From contig NZ_FNTQ01000001.1 in the NCBI RefSeq assembly GCF_900105755.1, forward strand, positions 4,712,001-4,776,000: a stretch of DNA of 64,000 nt. The letters are read 5' to 3'. The notes beneath the pieces are model-generated. The model was not told the origin of the DNA. It searched no databases and worked only from the letters and a program-made list of their open reading frames with translations. Source of the DNA: Streptomyces sp. Ag109_O5-10. GTDB taxonomy: Bacteria > Actinomycetota > Actinomycetes > Streptomycetales > Streptomycetaceae. The position numbers and the translations under genes were made by a program. Below are positions 9,122-17,795 of the stretch, piece after piece. The first letter of the stretch is position 1, and every line of letters starts with the position of its first letter.

Positions 9122-9140
9122 ATGTATCGACTCGATACAT
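9122..9140. promoter_or_regulatory. Inverted repeat, probable PadR operator
   Basis: ATGTATCGA-C-TCGATACAT: perfect 9-bp arms around one base, 40 nt upstream of the padR start. The shape and ATGTAT/ATACAT ends resemble known PadR-family operators (ATGTA...TACAT). It is the only AT-rich palindrome in this gap. Confidence 0.65.
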
Positions 9141-9283
9141 CCCGACGATAGATCGGCTTTCCCCGTGCGACAAGAGGAACGGCGGTGAACGGGATCACAT
9201 CACCGATTCGTTGGAGGCAACTTGCCTGATTTGGGGTGAACTTCGGGCCCCGGCGGGTTTTGGTGGTGCGTAGTCTGTGCGGC

Positions 9284-9436
9284 ATGCACACCACCGGGAA
9301 CCAAGAGACGCCTGGGGGGCGTCGACGTCCTCGGTGCCGTACGGGTGAATGCAGGACCGACCACATCCGTATGTCGGGGGGACCGGAAATCAGCCGCCGT
9401 TCCAGGCGCCCACGGGTGCGCCTGCCCGAGGAGTAA
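9284..9436 (+). CDS. Possible 50-residue leader ORF before the PBP gene
   Basis: A short ORF (ATG at 9284, TAA at 9434-9436) rich in Arg, Gly and Pro with no recognisable domain. Two things argue for it. A TAGTCT box at 9271-9276 ends 7 nt before the ATG, the usual leaderless spacing. The stop codon also follows the GAGGAG ribosome-binding site of the next gene, which would couple its translation to the PBP. Composition is low-complexity, so it may be chance. The rest of the 9141-9443 gap shows nothing I can name. Confidence 0.3.
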   Translation: MHTTGNQETPGGRRRPRCRTGECRTDHIRMSGGPEISRRSRRPRVRLPEE

Positions 9437-9443
9437 TCGTTCG

Positions 9444-12089
9444 ATGAGCGAGCACCGTCGCAAACCGCCGCCGCCGCAGGGAGGCGGACGTGCCGCGGCC
9501 CGACGCGGCCAGTCCGGACCGTCCTCCGGCCGCCGTGCGACACCGCGAGGCGCCACCGGGTCTCCTTCCGACTCCTATGGGTCCAGTTCCTATGGGTCGG
9601 ACGCGGGCTCGGGAGGTGAGGAGCGCCAGTACGGCGGCCGTGCCGAGGCACGCCGGGCGGCGCAGAGAAGCACGGGAAACAGTCGCCGTAGAGCGCCCGA
9701 CAGCGGAGGCCGCGGTCCTGGCGGTCCCGCCGGGCCGGGGCGTGGCAGAGGCCGGGCGTCGACGGCGCCCGGCAAGAAGCGTCTGATCGACTACCCCAGG
9801 GCGAACAGATTCGGCTGGCGCCGTTGGGTCCCCTCCTGGAAGCTCGTCTCCGGGGTGTGCGTCACCTTCTTCGGCAGCCTGGTCGCGCTGGTCGGCGTGA
9901 GCTACGCCATGGTGTCCATCCCCAGCGAGAACGACGCGGCCAGGTCCCAGAACAACGTCTACTACTGGTCCAACGGCGATCAGATGGTGGCCACGGGCAC
10001 CGGTGCGAACCGGCAGAACGTGACGATCGACCAGATCCCCGAGGCCATGCAGAACGCGGTGATCTCGGCGGAGAACAAGAGCTTCTACTCGGACTCGGGC
10101 GTCGACCCCATGGGTATCGCCCGCGCCCTGGTCAACATGGCCCGGGGCGGTCAGACGCAGGGTGGTTCGACGATCACCCAGCAGTTCGTCAAGAACACCT
10201 ACCTGAGCCAGGACCAGACGGTCTCCCGGAAGTTCAAGGAGATGTTCATCTCCATCAAGGTGGGCACCAAGCTCACCAAGCAGCAGATCCTCCAGGGCTA
10301 CCTGAACACGTCGTACTTCGGCCGTGGTGCCTACGGCATCCAGGCCGCCGCGCAGACCTACTACGGTGTGGACGCGAAGGACCTCCAGCCGAGCCAGTGC
10401 GCGGTCCTCGCGGCCCTGCTGAAGGGTGCGACGTACTACGATCCCGCGGGCAACCCGGACATCGATCCGGCGGCCACCAAGGAAGCCAACTACAAGCGTT
10501 CGCACGACCGCTGGGCCTGGATCCTCGAAGAGATGCACAAGGACCAGCACCTCACCGATGCCGAGTACCAGACGGCCATCAAGCAGTACCCGACGCCCCA
10601 GGGCCGCAAGGCCATCAAGGGCATGACCGGCCAGATCAGCTATCTCGCCGACACGGCCAAGAAGTACGTCCTCGCGCACTCCAACATCACGGAGACGCAG
10701 TTCGACCAGGGCGGCTTCCAGATCTACACGACCTTCCAGAAAGACAAGGTCAACGCGCTGAGCGCGGCCGTGCAGAAGGTCCAGAAGGCCCGTCTGGACC
10801 CGAAGAACCGTGAGAAGGACAAGTACGTCCAGTTCGGTGCCGCGTCGGTGGTGCCCAACGACGGCGCGATCGTCGCGCTGTACGGCGGTGCCGGCTACGA
10901 GAACAACCACTTCACCAACAACGCCGACACCTCCGGTGTCCCGGTCGGTTCGACGTGGAAGCCGTTCGTACTGGCGGCGGCGATGAAGTACGGGACGTAC
11001 AAGACCGACGGAGTCGGGGTGTCGCCGCTGAGCAAGTACAACGGCGACGACAACCTCAAGGTGCGCAGGCCCGACGGTACGTTCTACCTGAACAAGGACA
11101 ACTCGATCTTCCGGCAGCGGAACGAGAGCGGGTACCCCTGGGGCTACATCACCCTCCGCAAGGCGATGGAGCAGTCGATCAACACGCCGTTCGTGCAACT
11201 CGGCGTGGACGTCGGTATGACGAAGGTGCGGGACGTGGCTCAGGCCTCCGGAATCCTGCCCAACAGCATGTCGCAGGACCTGAACCCGTCGTTCGCCATC
11301 GGTACGTCCACCCCGAGCGCGATCCGCATGGCCGACGCCTACGCGACCTTCGCGGCGTCCGGCCAACACGTGGACCCGTACTCCGTGACCGCGGTCAAGC
11401 AGGACGGGCAGCCGCTGACCGGCTTCGACAAGCCCAAGGTGACCAGGGCCCTGGACGAGAACGTGGCGAACAACGTCACGGACGTCCTGCAGAACGTCAT
11501 CCAGAACGGTACGGGCACCAACGCCAAGGCCCTGGGCCGCACGGCGGCGGGCAAGACCGGTACCACTGACAGCAACAAGTCGGCCTGGTTCGTCGGCTAC
11601 ACCCAGCAGCTGTCGACCTCGGTGGCGATGTTCCGTGAGAACCCGAAGGACGCCGAGCTGCTCTCCATGAACGGCACCGCCGGCGTGGCGTCCATCCACG
11701 GTGGTGACATCCCGACCTCGGTGTGGACCGAGTACATGAAGGCCGCGCTGAAGGGCAAGAACGACCTGGGCTTCCCCGAGGCGACCAAGATCGGTCAGAT
11801 CGCCGACGAGGCCGGGGCTCCTTCCCCGACGCCGTCTCCCAGCATCACGCCGAGCGAGACGCCCACCGAGACGCCGAGCGCCACTCCGAGCGAGACGATC
11901 GCCCCCCCGTCGCCCACGGTGACGGAGACCTGCCGGTTCGCCTGGAACTGCTCGACCAACGGTGGTAACACTGGCGGCAGCACGTCGGGTACGACGTCCT
12001 CGCCCTCAGCTACGGATACGACCGGCGTGGGCAACAACGGAGGCAATGCCAACGGCGGAGGGAACTTCTTCGGCGGATCAACCGGCTAG
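9444..12089 (+). CDS. Class A penicillin-binding protein (transglycosylase/transpeptidase)
   Basis: An 881-residue bifunctional peptidoglycan synthase. It has a ~130-residue basic, Gly/Arg-rich cytoplasmic N-terminus and one transmembrane helix at ~132-157. The GT51 glycosyltransferase domain carries catalytic E210 in SAENKSFYSDSG and GGSTITQQFVKN. The transpeptidase domain has S503-TWK, S578-IN and K704-TGT. A Ser/Thr/Pro-rich extracellular tail is built from PSETPTETPS-type repeats and ends in a Gly/Asn-rich segment with a CRFAWNC pair. The start is ATG 9444 with GAGGAG 10 nt upstream. It probably works with the envelope genes around it (MurJ, FemX, GT87). Confidence 0.93.
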   Translation: MSEHRRKPPPPQGGGRAAARRGQSGPSSGRRATPRGATGSPSDSYGSSSYGSDAGSGGEERQYGGRAEARRAAQRSTGNSRRRAPDSGGRGPGGPAGPGRGRGRASTAPGKKRLIDYPRANRFGWRRWVPSWKLVSGVCVTFFGSLVALVGVSYAMVSIPSENDAARSQNNVYYWSNGDQMVATGTGANRQNVTIDQIPEAMQNAVISAENKSFYSDSGVDPMGIARALVNMARGGQTQGGSTITQQFVKNTYLSQDQTVSRKFKEMFISIKVGTKLTKQQILQGYLNTSYFGRGAYGIQAAAQTYYGVDAKDLQPSQCAVLAALLKGATYYDPAGNPDIDPAATKEANYKRSHDRWAWILEEMHKDQHLTDAEYQTAIKQYPTPQGRKAIKGMTGQISYLADTAKKYVLAHSNITETQFDQGGFQIYTTFQKDKVNALSAAVQKVQKARLDPKNREKDKYVQFGAASVVPNDGAIVALYGGAGYENNHFTNNADTSGVPVGSTWKPFVLAAAMKYGTYKTDGVGVSPLSKYNGDDNLKVRRPDGTFYLNKDNSIFRQRNESGYPWGYITLRKAMEQSINTPFVQLGVDVGMTKVRDVAQASGILPNSMSQDLNPSFAIGTSTPSAIRMADAYATFAASGQHVDPYSVTAVKQDGQPLTGFDKPKVTRALDENVANNVTDVLQNVIQNGTGTNAKALGRTAAGKTGTTDSNKSAWFVGYTQQLSTSVAMFRENPKDAELLSMNGTAGVASIHGGDIPTSVWTEYMKAALKGKNDLGFPEATKIGQIADEAGAPSPTPSPSITPSETPTETPSATPSETIAPPSPTVTETCRFAWNCSTNGGNTGGSTSGTTSSPSATDTTGVGNNGGNANGGGNFFGGSTG

Positions 12090-12133
12090 CCGCGCGGTCT
12101 GACCGGCTGGTGACCGTTTCGCCCGCCGAAGTC

Positions 12134-12149
12134 TGTTTCACGTGAAACA
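12134..12149. other. parS site (ParB binding)
   Basis: TGTTTCACGTGAAACA, an exact consensus copy between the PBP and GT87 genes, immediately followed by a GC-rich terminator hairpin. Confidence 0.93.
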
Positions 12150-12150
12150 T

Positions 12151-12182
12151 GGGCCGCCGCACCCGACGAGGTGCGGCGGCCC
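12151..12182 (+). terminator. Terminator after the PBP gene
   Basis: Perfect 13-bp arms (GGGCCGCCGCACC and complement) around a 6-nt loop, 62 nt past the PBP stop and directly adjoining a parS site. Confidence 0.75.
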
Positions 12183-12220
12183 TCGGCGTATTCCTAGAGA
12201 GGTGCGGCAGGATGGGCCCC

Positions 12221-13720
12221 ATGCCCAGTGCAGAGACGACGCCCGCGGGCGTGCGCGAGCCGGAGCCGGTGCGGCCGACCAGGGAAGACGAGGTCGCCGC
12301 GGCCGGAAGTGAGCTGATCGGCGGCCCCATCGGGCGACGTGCCCTGCTCGGCACGTCCTGGTGGACGCCGCTACGGGTGGTCGTCATCGTGGCGGTCGGG
12401 ATGTTCGCCCTCGGCATGGTGCAGAAGGTGCCCTGCTACGACAGCGGCTGGTTCTTCGGCGCGAGTTCCCAGTACACCCACGCCTGCTACTCGGACATTC
12501 CGCACCTCTACCAGGGGCGCGGTTTCGCCGACGGTCTCGTGCCGTACTTCGACAAGCTCCCCGGCGACATGGACTACCTCGAATACCCGGTGCTGACCGG
12601 TGTGTTCATGGAGGTGGCCGCATGGCTCACCCCCGGCAGCGGCAGCATCATGCTCCAGGAGCAGGTGTACTGGTTCGTCAACGCCGGGATGCTGATGCTG
12701 TGCGCCGCGATCATCGCGGTGTGCGTGGTCCGTACCCACCGCCGACGTCCCTGGGACGGGCTGCTGGTCGCTCTGGCCCCTGCCTTCGCCCTGACCGCCA
12801 CCATCAACTGGGACCTCCTGGCGGTCGCTCTGACGGCCGCGGCGATGCTGATGTGGTCCCGGAGCCGTCCGCTCGCCTTCGGCGTTCTCCTGGGGCTTGC
12901 CACGGCCGCCAAGCTGTACCCCGTGTTTCTGCTGGGACCGCTGTTCCTGCTGTGCTGGCGGGCGGGCAAATGGCGGGAGTTCTTCGTTGCCACGGGCGGT
13001 GCGGTGGCCGCCTGGCTCGTCGTGAACCTGCCGGTGATGATCTTCGCGTTCGACGGCTGGTCGAAGTTCTACACGTTCAGCCAGGAGCGGGGCGTCGACT
13101 TCGGTTCCTTCTGGCTGATCTGGGCGCAGAACACGACCACCCCGCCCAGTACCGACTTCGTGAACACCGCGGCCACGGTCCTGGTGCTGCTCTGTTTCCT
13201 GGGCATCGCCGCACTGGCCCTCACCGCCCCGCGCCGGCCGCGCTTCGCCCAGCTGGCCTTCCTGGTGGTGGCGGCCTTCATCCTCACCAACAAGGTCTAC
13301 TCCCCGCAGTACGTGCTGTGGCTGGTGCCGCTGGCGGTCCTCGCCCGGCCCAAGTGGCGGGACTTCCTGATCTGGCAGGCCTGCGAGGTGGCGTACTTCC
13401 TGGGGATCTGGATGTACCTCGCGTACACGACCAGCGGAGACGCCCACAAGGGCCTGCCGACCGACGGCTACCACTGGGCCATCGCCGTGCACCTGCTGGG
13501 CACGCTCTATCTGTGCGGCATGGTCGTGCGAGACATCCTGATGCCCGAGCGGGACGTAGTGCGCCGCAACGGGGAGGACGATCCCTCCGGCGGGGTGCTG
13601 GACGGTGCGCAGGACGTCTTCGTGCTCGGCGCGGCGGCCCGTCCCCCGCGGCACGCGGCCCACTTCGAGGGGCCGCAGGTGGAATGGGGAAGCCGATCCT
13701 CCGAGGACGGTTCGCCCTGA
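12221..13720 (+). CDS. GT87-like polytopic membrane glycosyltransferase
   Basis: A 499-residue membrane protein with about ten hydrophobic helices after a ~50-residue soluble N-terminus. It resembles the GT87/DUF2029 family of polyprenyl-phosphate-dependent mannosyltransferases acting on the outer face of the membrane. Supporting motifs are MDYLEYPVLTGVFMEVAAW (an acidic residue in the first periplasmic loop), LGLATAAKLYPVFLLGPL (AxKxYP-like) and NKVYSPQYVLWLVPL, all usual in this family. The acceptor is unknown. ATG 12221 (GCAGG upstream) and ATG 12212 (GAGAGG upstream) are both plausible starts. Confidence 0.8.
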   Translation: MPSAETTPAGVREPEPVRPTREDEVAAAGSELIGGPIGRRALLGTSWWTPLRVVVIVAVGMFALGMVQKVPCYDSGWFFGASSQYTHACYSDIPHLYQGRGFADGLVPYFDKLPGDMDYLEYPVLTGVFMEVAAWLTPGSGSIMLQEQVYWFVNAGMLMLCAAIIAVCVVRTHRRRPWDGLLVALAPAFALTATINWDLLAVALTAAAMLMWSRSRPLAFGVLLGLATAAKLYPVFLLGPLFLLCWRAGKWREFFVATGGAVAAWLVVNLPVMIFAFDGWSKFYTFSQERGVDFGSFWLIWAQNTTTPPSTDFVNTAATVLVLLCFLGIAALALTAPRRPRFAQLAFLVVAAFILTNKVYSPQYVLWLVPLAVLARPKWRDFLIWQACEVAYFLGIWMYLAYTTSGDAHKGLPTDGYHWAIAVHLLGTLYLCGMVVRDILMPERDVVRRNGEDDPSGGVLDGAQDVFVLGAAARPPRHAAHFEGPQVEWGSRSSEDGSP

Positions 13721-13746
13721 GCGAACACTCCGTGCCCTGAACGGAG

Positions 13747-13779
13747 ATGGGCCGCACACGGACTCCGTGTGCGGCCCAT
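13747..13779. terminator. Bidirectional terminator
   Basis: Perfect 16-bp arms (ATGGGCCGCACACGGA and complement) around a single base, between the convergent GT87 and racemase-like genes. Confidence 0.8.
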
Positions 13780-13830
13780 TTGCCTGTCCTGCGAAAGGTC
13801 AGGTGGCGTGCTTCTCCGTGCTGCGCACGC

Positions 13831-14862
13831 TCAGCGGTCCACGATCCGGTCGAACTGGGTCGTGGTGTGCCGCAGATGGGCCACCAGCTCCTCGCCGACC
13901 TTGGGCTCCGGGGCGTCCGAGGGCACGAAGAGGATCGACACCTGCATGTGCGGCGGCTCCGCGAACCAGCGCTGCTTGCCGCCCCAGACGAACGGGGAAA
14001 GGTTCCGGTTCACCGTGGCCAGGCCGGCCCGTGCGACGCCCTTGGCGCGCGGCATGACGCCGTGCAGGGCCTTCGGGGCCTCCAGGCCCACCCCGTGCGA
14101 CGTACCGCCCGCCACGACCACCAGGAAGCCGTCCGAGGCCGACTTCTGTTGCCGGTAGCCGAACCGGTCGCCCTTGGCGACGCGGGTGACGTCCAGGACC
14201 GCCCCGCGGTACTCGGTGGCGTCGTGGTCCCCCAGCCACAGCCGGGTGCCGATCCGGGCCCGGAACCGGGTCTGCGGGAACTGCTGCTGCAGCCGGGCGA
14301 GTTCGTCGGCCTTGAGGTGGCTGACGAACATCGTGTGCAGCGGCAGCCGGGCAGCACGCAGCCGGTCCATCCAGCCGATGACCTCCTCGACGGCGTCCGA
14401 GCCGTCGGTGCGGTCCAGCGGCAGGTGGATGGCGAAGCCCTCCAGCCGGACGTTCTCGATGGCGGAGTGCAGCTGCGGCAGATCCTGCTCGCTGATGCCG
14501 TGCCGCTTCATCGTGGACATCACCTCGATGACCACGCGGGCACCGACCAGGCCGTACACGCCGTCGATGGACGACACCGAGCGGATGACCCGGTCCGGCA
14601 GCGGCACCGGTTCCTCGCCCCGCCGGTACGGGGTCAGTACCAGCAGGTCGCCGCCGAACCAGTCCTTGATGCGCGCGGCCTCGTACGTCGTGCCGACGGC
14701 GAGGATGTCCGAGCCGAGCCGCGTGGCCTCTTCCGCCAGCCGCTCGTGCCCGAAGCCGTAGCCGTTGCCCTTGCAGACCGGGACCAGACCCGGGAACTGC
14801 TCCTGCACGTGCTTGTGGTGCGCCCGCCAGCGCGCGGTGTCGACGTAGAGCGTGAGCGCCAT
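13831..14862 (-). CDS. Alanine racemase-like PLP protein
   Basis: A 343-residue fold-type III PLP protein with an alanine racemase N-terminal barrel. The PLP lysine is K31 in VPVCKGNGYGFG, followed by EEATRLGSDILAVGTTYEA. A tyrosine-containing GDRFGYRQQ and the C-terminal beta domain are present, but other racemase signatures are only partly kept. It is therefore probably a specialised racemase or epimerase rather than the housekeeping Alr. It lies 84 nt downstream of femX on the same strand, so a joint role in the peptidoglycan peptide is likely. Confidence 0.78.
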   Translation of the reverse strand: MALTLYVDTARWRAHHKHVQEQFPGLVPVCKGNGYGFGHERLAEEATRLGSDILAVGTTYEAARIKDWFGGDLLVLTPYRRGEEPVPLPDRVIRSVSSIDGVYGLVGARVVIEVMSTMKRHGISEQDLPQLHSAIENVRLEGFAIHLPLDRTDGSDAVEEVIGWMDRLRAARLPLHTMFVSHLKADELARLQQQFPQTRFRARIGTRLWLGDHDATEYRGAVLDVTRVAKGDRFGYRQQKSASDGFLVVVAGGTSHGVGLEAPKALHGVMPRAKGVARAGLATVNRNLSPFVWGGKQRWFAEPPHMQVSILFVPSDAPEPKVGEELVAHLRHTTTQFDRIVDR

Positions 14863-14946
14863 GGCCGGACCTGGAACCTTTCTGCGTGGCTGGCGACTGC
14901 CAGAGGACTGCGGTGTGTCAGGGTTATAGAAGCACGGAGCGTGACG

Positions 14947-16068
14947 TCAGCGGCGCGACATGTAGATGTCGAGCGCCTTGTGGAGCAGCTTGTTCAGGGG
15001 GAAGTCCCACTCGCCGAGGTACTCGGCGGCCTGGCCACCGGTACCCACCTTGAACTGGATCAGGCCGAAGAGGTGGTCCGTCTCGTCCAGCGAGTCGGAG
15101 ATGCCGCGCAGGTCGTAGACGGTGGCGCCGAGCGCGTAGGCGTCGCGCAGCATCCGCCACTGCATGGCGTTCGAGGGGCGCACCTCACGGCCGATGTTGT
15201 CGGACGCGCCGTAGGAGTACCAGACGTGCCCGCCGACGATCAGCATGGTCGCCGCGGACAGGTTCACCCCGTTGTGGCGGGCGAAGTACAGCCGCATCCG
15301 GTTGGGGTCCTCGCTGTTGAGCGCCGTCCACATGCGCTGGAAGTACGACAGCGGGCGCGGGCGGAAGTGGTCGCGCACGGCCGTGATCTCGTAGAGCCGC
15401 TGCCACTCCGCCAGGTCCTGGTAGCCGCCCTGGACGACCTCGACGCCGGCCTTCTCGGCCTTCTTGATGTTGCGTCGCCACAGCTGGTTGAAGTTCCTGT
15501 GGACCTCTTCCAGGGAACGGTTCGCCAGCGGCACCTGGAAGACGTAGCGCGGCTGCACGTCACCGAAGCCGGCGCCGCCGTCCTCGCCCTGTTGCCAGCC
15601 CATCCGGCGCAGCTTGTCGGCCACCTCGAAGGCGCGCGGCTCGATGAAGTCGGCCTCGATGTCGCGCAGCCGCTTCACGTCCGGGTTCTGGATGCCCTGC
15701 TTGATGGAGTTGGACTCCCAGCGCCGGATGATCACCGGCGGGCCCATCTTCACCGAGAACGCGCCCTGCTGCTTCAGGTGCGCCAGCATCGGCTGGAGCC
15801 ACTCGTCGAGGTTCGGCGCGAACCAGTTGATGACCGGGCCCTCGGGGAGATAGGCGAGGTAGCGCTTGATCTTGGGCAGCTGGCGGTACAGCACCAGGCC
15901 GGCGCCGACCATCTCGCCGGTGCGCTCGTCGAACCAGCCGAGGTTCTCCGAACGCCACTCCGCCTTGACATCGGCCCAGGCCGGGACCTGCATGTGGCTA
16001 GCCGCCGGCAGACTCTGGATGTACGCCAGATGCTGTTCGCGGCTGATGGTCCTCAGGGTCAGGCTCAT
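14947..16068 (-). CDS. femX: FemX-type lipid II aminoacyltransferase
   Basis: A 373-residue FemABX protein, built of two GNAT-like halves separated by a helical arm. It probably transfers glycine from glycyl-tRNA to the LL-diaminopimelate side chain of lipid II, starting the single-Gly cross-bridge of Streptomyces. Family features include ASHMQVPAWADVKAEW near the N-terminus, RRNIKKAEKAGVEV at the start of the second half, and SNAMQWRMLRDAYALGATVYDLRG near the end. The ATG at 16068 has GAGGAG 9 nt upstream. It precedes the racemase-like gene and lies near the PBP, in line with a cell-wall cluster. Confidence 0.88.
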   Translation of the reverse strand: MSLTLRTISREQHLAYIQSLPAASHMQVPAWADVKAEWRSENLGWFDERTGEMVGAGLVLYRQLPKIKRYLAYLPEGPVINWFAPNLDEWLQPMLAHLKQQGAFSVKMGPPVIIRRWESNSIKQGIQNPDVKRLRDIEADFIEPRAFEVADKLRRMGWQQGEDGGAGFGDVQPRYVFQVPLANRSLEEVHRNFNQLWRRNIKKAEKAGVEVVQGGYQDLAEWQRLYEITAVRDHFRPRPLSYFQRMWTALNSEDPNRMRLYFARHNGVNLSAATMLIVGGHVWYSYGASDNIGREVRPSNAMQWRMLRDAYALGATVYDLRGISDSLDETDHLFGLIQFKVGTGGQAAEYLGEWDFPLNKLLHKALDIYMSRR

Positions 16069-16176
16069 GTCGGGGCGCTCCTCGGGCTGGTGTGTCCCCA
16101 TGGGTACAGGGGCTCCGGCTCTCGCGCCGAAGCCTACTGCGCCTTGCCCGCGGCCCGACTGGCCGTACGGCACCTG

Positions 16177-16203
16177 CGCCCCGGCCGCTGTCCGGCCGGG
16201 GCG
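16177..16203 (-). terminator. Terminator after the small membrane protein
   Basis: Perfect 11-bp arms (CGCCCCGGCCG and complement) with a 5-nt loop, 27 nt past the stop of the 16230-16532 gene. Confidence 0.7.
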
Positions 16204-16229
16204 TTCGACGGTGGTGCGGGGTGCCGGAC

Positions 16230-16532
16230 TCAGCCGAACAGGCCGCCGTGCGCCATACCGATGAAGAAGCCGATGCCCGAGGCACCGAGACCCAGGATCA
16301 GGCCGAAACGCTCCCGCGTGGTGATCGAGACCCACTGCCCGTACAGACCGGTGAAGAGGCCGAGCAGGCCGGTCCACGAGCTGAGCAGGTGCAGGCTGTG
16401 GAAGAACGACGTGATGAAGGCGATCAGTCCGAGCGCCAGCGTCACCGCCATCAGCGAGTCCTGGAGCGGATGGGTCTTGCCGTCGGTGGCGAACAGGGAT
16501 CCGGCGGTGTTGGGTCGCAATGCCTGTGCCAT
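16230..16532 (-). CDS. Small membrane protein of unknown function
   Basis: A 100-residue protein with about three hydrophobic segments (SLMAVTLALGLIAFITSFF, LLSSWTGLLGLFTGLY and GLILGLGASGIGFFIGMA). No family is recognised. The ATG at 16532 has a strong GGAGGTG ribosome-binding site 5 nt upstream. It is divergent from rpsF and separated from it by a perfect inverted repeat. Confidence 0.75.
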   Translation of the reverse strand: MAQALRPNTAGSLFATDGKTHPLQDSLMAVTLALGLIAFITSFFHSLHLLSSWTGLLGLFTGLYGQWVSITTRERFGLILGLGASGIGFFIGMAHGGLFG

Positions 16533-16569
16533 AGGGCACCTCCTGCGGAAGGCGGCGCATCGTAGCGCC

Positions 16570-16588
16570 GTACACACCCGATGTGTAC
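16570..16588. promoter_or_regulatory. Inverted repeat in the divergent gap before rpsF
   Basis: GTACACA-N5-TGTGTAC, perfect 7-bp arms, 38 nt upstream of the small membrane protein start and ~200 nt upstream of rpsF. It looks like an operator; the regulator is unknown. A TAGTCT box at 16638-16643 with TTTCAA 19 nt before it is a candidate rpsF promoter. Confidence 0.4.
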
Positions 16589-16793
16589 AGATTGAGGGCC
16601 CAGGCCGCCGGATTTCAACCGGAAGCGGGTGTGCGGGTAGTCTGTAGCGTCTGCACCGGTGTCTGCCCATGCCTGCCCGGGATCCCGACGGGACCCCCGG
16701 ATGTCAGTGGCTGCCGATACCGTTGCGTACGCATCACAACCCTCCTGCCACGGAACGACCGTGGCCGCTGAGTCCAAAGGAGGTGGGTTCCAC

Positions 16794-17084
16794 ATGCGTC
16801 ACTACGAGGTGATGGTCATCCTCGACCCCGATCTGGAGGAGCGCGCTGTCGCCCCCCTGATCGAGAACTTCCTCTCCGTCGTCCGTGAGGGCAACGGAAA
16901 GGTCGAGAAGGTCGACACCTGGGGCCGTCGTCGTCTCTCGTACGAGATCAAGAAGAAGCCCGAGGGCATCTACTCGGTCATCGACCTGCAGGCCGAGCCT
17001 GTGGTCGTCAAGGAGCTCGACCGCCAGATGAACCTGAACGAGTCGGTCCTCCGGACCAAGGTCCTCCGCCCCGAGACTCACTGA
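16794..17084 (+). CDS. rpsF: Ribosomal protein bS6
   Basis: A 96-residue S6 protein of the 30S platform, of standard length. It begins MRHYEVMVILDPDLEERAV, typical of the family, and contains the conserved YEIKKKPEGIYSVIDLQ strand pattern. The ribosome-binding site AAAGGAGGTG lies 8 nt before the ATG at 16794. It is the first gene of the classic rpsF-ssb-rpsR-rplI operon. Confidence 0.97.
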   Translation: MRHYEVMVILDPDLEERAVAPLIENFLSVVREGNGKVEKVDTWGRRRLSYEIKKKPEGIYSVIDLQAEPVVVKELDRQMNLNESVLRTKVLRPETH

Positions 17085-17159
17085 GCTCCGCTCAGCCGAT
17101 CTCGGGATTTCGAGTAGCAGCACAAGCAGCCAGCAGCAAACCCGCCGAGAGGTTCCCCT

Positions 17160-17747
17160 ATGGCAGGCGAGACCGTCATCACGGTCGTCGGCAATCTTGT
17201 CGATGACCCCGAGCTGCGCTTCACCCCCTCCGGTGCGGCGGTCGCGAAGTTCCGCGTCGCGTCCACCCCCCGCACCTTCGACCGTCAGACCAACGAGTGG
17301 AAGGACGGCGAGAGCCTGTTCCTGACCTGCTCGGTCTGGCGTCAGGCGGCGGAGAACGTCGCGGAGTCGCTCCAGCGAGGCATGCGCGTCATCGTGCAGG
17401 GCCGGCTGAAGCAGCGGTCCTACGAGGACCGTGAGGGTGTCAAGCGCACGGTCTACGAGCTGGACGTCGAGGAAGTCGGCGCCAGCCTGCGGAGCGCCAC
17501 GGCCAAGGTCACCAAGACCGCCGGTGGCGGCAGCCGCGGTGGCCAGGGCGGTTTCAGCGGCGGTGGCGGCCAGGGTGGCGGCGGCTGGGGCGGTGGCTCC
17601 GGTGGCGGCAGCCAGGGCGGTGCCCCCAACGACGACCCCTGGGCTTCCAGCGCTCCCGCTGGTGGCGGCAACCAGAGCGGTGGCGGCTGGGGCGGCGGCT
17701 CCGGCTCCGGCGGCGGTGGCGGCTACTCGGACGAGCCCCCCTTCTAA
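17160..17747 (+). CDS. ssb: Single-stranded DNA-binding protein
   Basis: A 195-residue SSB. The N-terminal OB fold (residues ~1-105) contains VGNLVDDPELRFTPSG and WRQAAENVAESLQRGMRVIVQGRL. A ~70-residue Gly-rich, disordered linker follows. The acidic tip SDEPPF recruits replication and repair partners. It lies between rpsF and rpsR with a GAGAGG ribosome-binding site. Being next to S6 and S18 and 2.7 kb from dnaB, it is probably the essential housekeeping copy. Confidence 0.97.
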   Translation: MAGETVITVVGNLVDDPELRFTPSGAAVAKFRVASTPRTFDRQTNEWKDGESLFLTCSVWRQAAENVAESLQRGMRVIVQGRLKQRSYEDREGVKRTVYELDVEEVGASLRSATAKVTKTAGGGSRGGQGGFSGGGGQGGGGWGGGSGGGSQGGAPNDDPWASSAPAGGGNQSGGGWGGGSGSGGGGGYSDEPPF

Positions 17748-17795
17748 GGGGCCAGGGCTCGTATCCCCACTTCTTGATCACACAGGAGAAACACC

